Assembly: GCA_028711205.1 (NCBI GenBank) | Contig: JAQTSP010000072.1 | Span: 1 to 10,338 of the forward strand | From: Eubacteriales bacterium | GTDB taxonomy: Bacteria; Bacillota; Clostridia; Christensenellales; SZUA-584 | DNA: 10,338 bases | Direction: 5' to 3' | Part shown: positions 6,872 through 10,338 of the stretch, piece after piece | Layout of the letters: each line of letters starts with the position of its first letter | How positions within the stretch are numbered: position 1 is the first letter of the stretch | The notes under the pieces: model-generated | Told to the model about the DNA's origin: nothing | The model's database searches: none | What the model saw: the letters and a program-made list of their open reading frames with translations, nothing else | Translations under genes and position numbers: made by a program

Positions 6872-7570
6872 TCAAAATTTTGTCCATGCATCCTTTAATT
6901 GCCGGATTATATCTCCGTTATAGGCGTTTTCGGTCAGCGCAATAAACTCTTCTACCGTATATTCAGCATTAATATCCAAGTCGTGATCCCTGACAAAGGC
7001 GTTGCGTCCCATTTCGCAACTGCCGGTCAGAGTGTGGTGCCAATCATAAAACGCCTTGCCTGAATATTTCTGACAGGGCTTGAATTCCAACATAAACATT
7101 TCAATTTTTTCATCAATGTCCATATTTTCGAGAATCTTTTTCTGCATTGCCTCACGAGCCTCATCAAGCGTTTCACCATGCGCAAAAAGGTTGCTAGACT
7201 TGATGACAAAACAGGGCGTTAAAGATAAATCGGAATGAAGTATGTGGCCTTTGGCTACGTTATTCATAGTGCGGCTTATTAGCGTTTGAACGCCGTCAAT
7301 TATGCAAACAGATTTGCCGTTATAAGCTTTAACGCCGTCGACGGAGCCGGAGCCGTCGCCGGAGCCGTCGCCGTAGCCGTCGCCGTCGCCGTCGCCGTAG
7401 CCGTAGCCGTCGCCGTAGCCGTCGCCGTCGCCGTCGCCGTAGCCGGAGCCGTCGCCGTAGCCGTCGCCGTAGCCGTAGCCGGAGCCGTAGCCGTAGCCGT
7501 CGCCGTCGCCGTAGCCGTCTCCGTAGCCGGTATCAACAGCTAAAAAGTCTGCAATCTTTACCGCTTCCAT
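6872..7570 (-). CDS. Gly-X dipeptide repeat protein with conserved C-terminal domain
   Basis: This 232-aa protein has a short N-terminus (MEAVKIADFLAVDT), then 31 Gly-X dipeptides (residues 15-76; X is Asp 14 times, Tyr 12, Ser 5), then a normal globular domain. That domain includes GKSVCIIDGVQTLISR (87-102), NVAKGHILHSDLSLTPCFVI, FAHGETLDEAREAM and WHHTLTGSCEMGRNAFVRDH (178-197), with several His and Cys that could form an active or metal site. I recall phage proteins with the same Gly-X tract and the HHxLTGSCExGR motif, but no known function. The ATG at 7570 overlaps the upstream gene by 13 nt, with AAGGCGG 7 nt before it. The acidic, flexible tract may bind metal or partners. Confidence 0.8.
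   Translation of the reverse strand: MEAVKIADFLAVDTGYGDGYGDGDGYGYGSGYGYGDGYGDGSGYGDGDGDGYGDGYGYGDGDGDGYGDGSGDGSGSVDGVKAYNGKSVCIIDGVQTLISRTMNNVAKGHILHSDLSLTPCFVIKSSNLFAHGETLDEAREAMQKKILENMDIDEKIEMFMLEFKPCQKYSGKAFYDWHHTLTGSCEMGRNAFVRDHDLDINAEYTVEEFIALTENAYNGDIIRQLKDAWTKF
7343..7528 (-). repeat. 31-unit hexanucleotide tract encoding Gly-X
   Basis: The tract is 186 bp, exactly 31 units of six bases, in which Gly codons (GGC almost throughout, one GGA near the start) alternate with GAC, TAC or TCC. On the + strand it reads as gccgtc, gccgta and gccgga units. Because the tract also has three-base periodicity, slippage by three or six bases keeps the frame. Length variation between related phages is therefore expected. 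Confidence 0.95.
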
Positions 7571-7842
7571 TCTGGCACCGCCTTAATGATTCGCTCCGCA
7601 CCTACAGAGCAGGGCGTGATTTCAATAACGCCAAGGACGGTTATTTCCGGTACCGTGATTGTAAACTTACAGTTTTCAGGGTCTTTCACGCCGTCAACCG
7701 CTAACTGAGACAATGACGCGGCCCCAGCCCATCGCCATAACCTGCGGACGTTCGTGAGCACGGCCTCAGAGCCGTCGCGGGATTTGATGTTTCCGGCAAA
7801 TACTCCGGCCCTGTCTGTGCGAATAATAAAGTACTGTTCCAT
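7558..7842 (-). CDS. DUF6948-like small phage protein (start set at ATG 7842)
   Basis: This 94-aa protein begins EQYFIIRTDRAGVFAG and contains LTNVRRLWRWAGAASLSQLA (29-48), GVKDPENCKFTITVPEITVL and IEITPCSVGAERII near the end. The pattern (RxDRxGVFAG, TNVRRLWxWxGAASxSQLA, NCKFT) is one I associate with DUF6948, a small phage family of unknown function. The frame stays open to a TTG at 7878, but the ATG at 7842 restores the family-like N-terminus and has AAAGGAG upstream, though with a long 11-nt spacer. It overlaps the Gly-X gene by 13 nt, and I recall this gene order from other phages. The 21-bp repeat copy 1 lies 54 bp upstream. Confidence 0.78.
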   Translation of the reverse strand: MEQYFIIRTDRAGVFAGNIKSRDGSEAVLTNVRRLWRWAGAASLSQLAVDGVKDPENCKFTITVPEITVLGVIEITPCSVGAERIIKAVPEWKR

Positions 7843-7895
7843 TTTTGTTTTTTCTCCTTTTAATATTTTTTCTCGCAATAGACGCGCGGGATATG

Positions 7896-7916
7896 CATCA
7901 CCTTGGTTATCTTTGG
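7896..7916 (-). repeat. 21-bp direct repeat, copy 1 (leader of the DUF6948-like gene)
   Basis: This copy is identical in all 21 bases to 6832-6852. It lies between the excisionase-like gene's stop (7927) and the start of the DUF6948-like gene. Both copies are in operon leaders with the same polarity. On the coding strand the repeat ends with AAGGTGATG, which looks like a weak ribosome site plus ATG, but each such frame ends within 12 codons. Confidence 0.85.
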
Positions 7917-7926
7917 CGTAGGGGGA

Positions 7927-8121
7927 TTATGTATTTGCTTTTCGCACGTATGGTTTGCGCTGTTTTATCGCAGATTTATATTCCAACAAATCAAATTCGT
8001 CAATTCTGACACAGCTTGCAGATAAATGTAATGCTTTTAGCTCTCCGCTATAAATGCGTCGGTACACCGTTAGATTACTGACTCCAAGGTCTTTCGCAAC
8101 TTGGCTGATTTTTAGCAGCAT
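7927..8121 (-). CDS. Excisionase-like MerR-type HTH protein
   Basis: This 64-aa protein is a single winged HTH of the excisionase/HTH_17 type: LLKISQVAKDLGVSNLTVYR (2-21), RIYSGELKALHLS, CVRIDEFDLLEYK, then a basic tail KQRKPYVRKAN. The TVYRRIYSGEL recognition helix and wing are clear. Such proteins either direct integrase toward excision or act as early repressors. It lies second in the leftward operon under the CI-controlled promoter, as expected for an excisionase, while the integrase is on the opposite strand at the right end. The ATG at 8121 lies 2 nt after the upstream stop, with AGAGG 5 nt before it. Which of the two roles applies is not settled by sequence. Confidence 0.8.
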   Translation of the reverse strand: MLLKISQVAKDLGVSNLTVYRRIYSGELKALHLSASCVRIDEFDLLEYKSAIKQRKPYVRKANT

Positions 8122-8123
8122 AT

Positions 8124-8354
8124 TTACCTCTCGATCTGGAGGGCGCAGGCTATGGCATCGGCAACGTTATCTCCATCCCGCTTTCCGCAGGCCCACGCCC
8201 TAATAGTCCCGACAGGAATTCCGGTCATTAATGACAAGTCTATGTCCCTTAAATGTCTCTCGGTTTTCTTTGCTTTTACTTTTCCGCGAAAAAGCCAATC
8301 AACATTCGGACGCTCTTTTTCAGTCCCGATATGCGCCACCTCCAAACTGCTCAA
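8124..8354 (-). CDS. HTH DNA-binding protein, N-terminus probably disrupted by a frameshift
   Basis: The C-terminal half is HTH-like: LRDIDLSLMTGIPVGTIRAW (35-54) and then ACGKRDGDNVADAIACALQI. It is the first gene after the leftward promoter, where a Cro-like regulator is expected. The best in-frame start is TTG at 8354, with only a weak ACGAG upstream. However, the same frame stays open upstream to a stop at 8433-8435 and encodes VARNHDTYFCLRCQQKFTSL, which resembles a zinc finger (CxxC, F, L, then His). A nearby ATG at 8416 is in another frame; one extra base after ATGGC would join it to this stretch as M-A-V-A-R. The gene therefore probably once began at 8416 and carries a one-base deletion, or the sequence has an error there. 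Confidence 0.6.
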   Translation of the reverse strand: MSSLEVAHIGTEKERPNVDWLFRGKVKAKKTERHLRDIDLSLMTGIPVGTIRAWACGKRDGDNVADAIACALQIER

Positions 8355-8369
8355 ACTCGTAAATTTTTG

Positions 8370-8398
8370 TTGACATCGCAGGCAAAAATATGTATCAT
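8370..8398 (+). promoter_or_regulatory. Sigma-A-like promoter reading toward the repressor
   Basis: TTGACA (8370-8375), a 17-bp spacer and TATCAT (8393-8398) match the consensus at 11 of 12 positions. Transcription would start near 8405, run antisense to the leftward leader, cross the palindrome and both operators, and reach the repressor after about 210 nt. It lies within an apparent coding stretch on the other strand, so it could be accidental. Confidence 0.45.
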
Positions 8399-8441
8399 GG
8401 TTTCGTGCAACGCCATAATACAGAAGCAGTTCTTAGCATTT

Positions 8442-8455
8442 TGAGAATATTCTCA
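8442..8455. promoter_or_regulatory. 14-bp perfect palindrome distinct from the CI-type operators
   Basis: TGAGAATATTCTCA is a perfect inverted repeat. Its half ATTCTCA recurs alone at 8500-8506, touching the -10 of the leftward promoter. The sequence is unrelated to the two operators at 8512-8560, so a second DNA-binding protein (for example the HTH or excisionase-like product) may use it. It falls about 45 nt into the leftward transcript. Confidence 0.5.
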
Positions 8456-8481
8456 CAATGTCTAGTTTTTTATTGCCCGGT

Positions 8482-8510
8482 TTGTCAATTTATTGGTACA
8501 TTCTCATTAT
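8482..8510 (+). promoter_or_regulatory. Weak candidate repressor promoter
   Basis: TTGTCA (8482-8487), 17 bp, CATTAT (8505-8510). The -10 overlaps the leftward promoter's -10 on the opposite strand, and both operators lie just downstream. This would suit autoregulation of the repressor gene, but the match is only moderate. Confidence 0.25.
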
Positions 8511-8533
8511 ATCCGTAAATTTACGGAAGTCAA
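8506..8533 (-). promoter_or_regulatory. Leftward early promoter (PL)
   Basis: On the minus strand TTGACT (8533-8528), a 16-bp spacer and a perfect TATAAT (8511-8506) form a strong sigma-A promoter, with a start near 8499. It heads the whole leftward operon. Its spacer is exactly the operator at 8512-8527, so repressor binding would directly block RNA polymerase. Confidence 0.8.
8512..8527. promoter_or_regulatory. Operator O1 inside the PL spacer
   Basis: TCCGTAAATTTACGGA is a perfect 16-bp palindrome filling the space between the -35 and -10 of PL. The same 16 bases form the core of O2, centre to centre 29 bp away. It is the likely binding site of the repressor encoded at 8619-8957. Confidence 0.8.
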
Positions 8534-8536
8534 TAC

Positions 8537-8560
8537 ATGTTCCGTAAATTTACGGAACAT
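8537..8560. promoter_or_regulatory. Operator O2, 24-bp perfect palindrome
   Basis: The half-site ATGTTCCGTAAA is followed by its exact reverse complement, giving a perfect 24-bp inverted repeat with the O1 16-mer at its core (8541-8556). It lies upstream of the PL -35 and 59 bp before the repressor start. The extra four matching bases on each side suggest tighter binding than O1. Confidence 0.8.
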
Positions 8561-8618
8561 TAGATATTTGCACAAAAAAATCGCCTAGTTTTTGACAAGG
8601 CAATAGAGGGTGTCAAAA

Positions 8619-8957
8619 TTGAGCTTAACGGAAATAATTTTTAGTCGGCTGGATTATTTAAGAACAAAAAAAGGGGTTTCGGTCAACACAATGCTTAAGG
8701 AATGCGGGTTGCAAAAAAGTGTCATAGATAATCTGAAAAAAAATTGCTTTCCTTCAATTGAAATTATATATAAACTCGCAGTATATTTTGACATCAGTAT
8801 CGATTACATAGTTGGCAGGGAAAAAACAAAAAATCCCGCCATCGAAAACGATGACGGGGATATAGATAATACATTTTTCAATGAATTTAAAGAGTTGTCT
8901 CCATCTCAAAAGGCAATTGTTGAGGATGAGATGAAAGCTTTGAAATTAAAGTCATGA
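8619..8957 (+). CDS. CI-type XRE repressor, short form without peptidase domain
   Basis: This 112-aa protein has an XRE helix-turn-helix in residues about 5-66: IIFSRLDYLRTKKGVSVNTM, LKECGLQKSVIDNLKKNCFP, then IYKLAVYFDISIDYIVG. A charged linker (REKTKNPAIENDDGDID) leads to a C-terminal helical pair, FFNEFKELSPSQKAIVEDEM, probably used for oligomerisation. There is no LexA-like self-cleavage domain, so induction must work differently from lambda CI. The start is taken as TTG at 8619 because AGAGGG lies 8 nt upstream; a GTG at 8610 abuts that same site. Two palindromic operators and the divergent PL promoter lie immediately upstream, the standard lysogeny switch. The 3' end overlaps a convergent minus-strand gene and terminator. 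Confidence 0.85.
   Translation: MSLTEIIFSRLDYLRTKKGVSVNTMLKECGLQKSVIDNLKKNCFPSIEIIYKLAVYFDISIDYIVGREKTKNPAIENDDGDIDNTFFNEFKELSPSQKAIVEDEMKALKLKS
8821..8858 (-). terminator. Intrinsic terminator for minus-strand transcripts, embedded in the repressor gene
   Basis: On the minus strand CCCGTCATCG, a TTTT loop and CGATGGCGGG form a 10-bp stem with a single G-U pair, followed by ATTTTTTGTTTTTT. On the + strand the wobble becomes a C-A mismatch and the T-run is on the wrong side, so it works only leftward. It lies 28 nt after the stop of the 49-aa minus-strand ORF and within the repressor's linker codons. Confidence 0.8.
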
Positions 8958-9036
8958 CCTTATATTTATCTTCCATATTAAGCTTTTCAAATATCTCAAT
9001 GGCATTTTTAATTCTTTCATCATCGTCTTCGTCCAT
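8887..9036 (-). CDS. 49-aa small protein convergent with the repressor gene
   Basis: An ATG at 9036 preceded by TAAGGAG with a 7-nt spacer opens a 49-codon frame: an acidic start MDEDDDERIK, the helix NAIEIFEKLNMEDKYKVMTL, then ISKLSSHPQQ and a short tail. A minus-strand promoter (9106-9134) lies upstream and an intrinsic terminator 28 nt downstream, so a complete transcription unit is visible. The last 71 bases overlap the repressor's 3' end on the opposite strand. The helix region aligns with the repressor's C-terminal FFNEFKELSPSQKAIVEDEM: Phe, Leu, Lys, Val and a final Leu share the same spacing. It may bind the repressor and act as an antirepressor, or the transcript may act as antisense RNA; both are inference. 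Confidence 0.65.
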   Translation of the reverse strand: MDEDDDERIKNAIEIFEKLNMEDKYKVMTLISKLSSHPQQLPFEMETTL

Positions 9037-9080
9037 GATATTTCTCCTTATGTATATTTGCCATATATATACTTTAAAAA

Positions 9081-9110
9081 TTGGTTACCATTGGATGTAA
9101 TTACTATAAT
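9081..9110 (+). promoter_or_regulatory. Candidate rightward promoter for the zinc membrane protein and integrase
   Basis: A perfect TATAAT at 9105-9110 is preceded at 18 bp by a weak TTGGTT (9081-9086). It overlaps the -10 of the leftward mini-unit promoter on the other strand, so the two may compete. No + strand terminator separates it from the repressor, so read-through from that gene is also possible. Confidence 0.4.
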
Positions 9111-9134
9111 AAACCGAATTTAACGCAAAATCAA
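9106..9134 (-). promoter_or_regulatory. Promoter of the 49-aa convergent gene
   Basis: On the minus strand TTGATT (9134-9129), a 17-bp spacer and TATTAT (9111-9106) match 9 of 12 consensus positions. The predicted start near 9099 leaves a leader of about 60 nt before the ribosome site at 9044-9050. Confidence 0.5.
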
Positions 9135-9188
9135 CAATAAGTTGTCGAGTATTAGTGTTTTATTAAAGAATAAAAAGAAGGGTAAATT

Positions 9189-9443
9189 ATGATTTGTAAA
9201 AAATGCGGAAGCCAAAACGTAAGCGTGCAGGCGGTAACTACATTTAAAATACAAAGCGGGCACGGCTGCTTGTGGTGGGCTGCTATCGGATGGTGGCTAT
9301 TGATTATTAAATTTTTTATATGGATATTCGCTTTTGTGCCTATGCTGATATTAAAACTAATAAAAGGCAAAAAATACAAAATAAAATCAAAAATCAGTTC
9401 TGAGGCCGTATGTCAAAATTGCGGAAACATATGGAAAGTATAG
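9189..9443 (+). CDS. Zinc-ribbon membrane protein
   Basis: This 84-aa protein starts with ICKKCGSQNVSVQAVT (C3, C6), has a Trp-rich hydrophobic stretch CLWWAAIGWWLLIIKFFIWI continuing to about residue 58, a basic segment KGKKYKIKSK, and ends VCQNCGNIW (C75, C78). The two CxxC halves probably meet to form one split zinc ribbon on the same side of the membrane, with the hydrophobic hairpin between them. I recall similar proteins near integrase genes of Firmicutes prophages, without a known function. The ATG at 9189 has GAAGGG about 6 nt upstream. It ends 10 bp before the integrase start and is probably co-transcribed with it. Confidence 0.78.
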   Translation: MICKKCGSQNVSVQAVTTFKIQSGHGCLWWAAIGWWLLIIKFFIWIFAFVPMLILKLIKGKKYKIKSKISSEAVCQNCGNIWKV

Positions 9444-9453
9444 GGAATTTTAT

Positions 9454-10338
9454 ATGTCGAAAAGAACGCGGGGAAACGGAGAGGGCACGGCTTATAAAAT
9501 AAACGGGTCTTGGAGGGCCGAGGTAACGCTTGGCTGGGATAAGGTTATTGGCTCCAATGGAAAGCCATATAAAAAACGAAGAGCAAAAACAAAATCTGGA
9601 TTTAAGCTAAAAAAGGACGCGCTGGCATGGATTCGGTCTTTCGACAAAAATGCACCGATTAACAGCAAAATTTTGTTTAAAGAATTGTACGAATTGTGGA
9701 GCGCGTCTCATTATGAAAAAATAGCGCAAGACACTATAAACGGGTATAAGCTGGCATTTAAGCGATGCCGTGATATTTGGTATCGGGAGTTCAATTTGTT
9801 AAAAACAGCCGATCTGCAATACATAGTTGATGCCTGCAAGATGTCCAGGCGCACCAAGGAAGATATTCGAATTTTATTTTCAGCCATGTATAAATACGCC
9901 ATACAGAACGATTACAGCATAAAAAATTACGCCGAATTCGTTACGCTGCCAAAAAAAGAAAAAAGTAAACGAGACGCTTTTACGAAAGAAGAAAGAGACG
10001 AGCTGTGGCGCGACTATATTTCTGGAAATAAATTCACCGGAGAAATTTTATTTATGATTTATTGCGGCCTGAGATTTGGAGAATACAAGACCATTGAAAG
10101 GGAGAAGATGTTTCTTGATAAGAAATATTTTATAGCCGGTATAAAAACAAAGGCCGGTATAAACCGGGAAATACCGATAATAGATAGAATATCGGGAATA
10201 GCCGAAGAATTGTACAATAAGTCTGATAACAAATATTTGTTGTCAATATACGAAAAAGAATGGTATTTCAGATATCATGCAACCTTACAGAGACTCGGAA
10301 TACGCAATCTTGACGCGCATTGCTGCCGGCATACGACC
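9454..10338 (+). CDS. int: Tyrosine recombinase (phage integrase), C-terminus cut by window edge
   Basis: 295 residues are visible with no stop. The N-terminal 60 or so residues (RGNGEGTAYKINGSWRAEVT ... KSGFKLKKDALAWI) match the arm-type DNA-binding domain of Firmicutes phage integrases. Residues about 70-165 are the SAM-like core-binding domain (FKELYELWSASHYEKIAQDT ...). The catalytic domain follows with IYCGLRFGEYKTIE (active-site Arg), IKTKAGINREIPI (Lys strand) and HCCRHTT (His and Arg of HxxR) at the very edge. The nucleophile Tyr lies beyond the window, so integrity cannot be judged. The ATG at 9454 has AGGGA about 7 nt upstream. It would catalyse integration and, with the excisionase-like product, excision; an attachment site is expected just past the right edge. 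Confidence 0.93.
   Translation, partial: MSKRTRGNGEGTAYKINGSWRAEVTLGWDKVIGSNGKPYKKRRAKTKSGFKLKKDALAWIRSFDKNAPINSKILFKELYELWSASHYEKIAQDTINGYKLAFKRCRDIWYREFNLLKTADLQYIVDACKMSRRTKEDIRILFSAMYKYAIQNDYSIKNYAEFVTLPKKEKSKRDAFTKEERDELWRDYISGNKFTGEILFMIYCGLRFGEYKTIEREKMFLDKKYFIAGIKTKAGINREIPIIDRISGIAEELYNKSDNKYLLSIYEKEWYFRYHATLQRLGIRNLDAHCCRHTT

Noticed and set aside
7343..7528. Repeat tract as a CRISPR array or RTX calcium-binding repeats
   Set aside because: There are no spacers and units are six bases, so it is not CRISPR. The Gly-X pattern does not follow the GGxGxDxxx nonapeptide of RTX proteins.
7286..7543. Open frame on the + strand through the repeat tract encoding Ala-Val repeats
   Set aside because: The tract has no stop codons in several frames because of its composition. 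The minus-strand gene has flanking conserved-looking sequence and a ribosome site, while the + frame has neither.
8320..8376. 18-codon minus-strand frame MSTKIYEFEQFGGGAYRD, faintly like the start of an antirepressor
   Set aside because: It has no ribosome binding site, and it overlaps a different frame that encodes a better-supported zinc-finger-like stretch continuous with the HTH gene.
8454..8488. TTGACA on the minus strand at 8483-8488 as a second leftward promoter
   Set aside because: At 17-18 bp spacing the -10 is only a poor match (CTAGAC or TAGACA), far weaker than PL just upstream.

Overview
This window looks like the early/lysogeny end of a temperate phage (a prophage or phage-like integrative element) of a Gram-positive host, probably a Clostridia-type Firmicute. 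The evidence is the strong AGGAGG-type ribosome binding sites, sigma-A-type promoters, frequent GTG/TTG starts, tight ATGA/TAATG gene overlaps, and gene families typical of Firmicutes siphophages (Bet/RecT, DUF1351, YqaJ nuclease, DUF6948, Lar-like zinc proteins). No host gene is present and both ends are cut: a NinB-like gene runs off the left edge and a tyrosine integrase off the right edge just after its HxxR motif.

Layout, read from the right. On the + strand lie a short CI-type XRE repressor (8619-8957), a zinc-ribbon membrane protein (9189-9443) and the integrase (9454-end). About 60-110 bp before the repressor start is an operator region with two copies of a 16-bp palindrome. One copy exactly fills the 16-bp spacer of a strong leftward promoter (TTGACT-16-TATAAT). 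That promoter drives a long leftward operon from about 8499 to beyond position 1.

The operon encodes, in order: a HTH protein whose N-terminal zinc finger appears frameshifted; an excisionase-like HTH protein; a DUF6948 protein; a protein with 31 Gly-X dipeptides; a small unknown protein; a 25-residue membrane microprotein; a 115-aa unknown; a triple zinc-site protein with a Lar-like core; a protein of about six SH3-like repeats; a two-helix membrane protein; a Cys-rich small protein; an XRE/winged-helix/zinc-ribbon regulator; an AbrB-zinc regulator; and a recombination module (YqaJ exonuclease, small unknown, DUF1351, Bet annealase, NinB-like). The last block is probably an exonuclease plus annealase pair for phage DNA recombination.

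The most unusual structure is a complete mini transcription unit on the minus strand that converges on the repressor gene. It has a promoter (9106-9134), a strong ribosome binding site, a 49-codon ORF (8887-9036) and an intrinsic terminator (8821-8858). Its 3' part, including the terminator, lies antisense inside the repressor coding sequence. The small protein resembles the repressor's own C-terminal helix region, which suggests an antirepressor or antisense regulator. Other notable items are a 21-bp direct repeat in two operon leaders, a third distinct palindrome in the leftward leader, and the hexanucleotide tract encoding the Gly-X repeats. All family names come from recognising sequence patterns; no database search was run.
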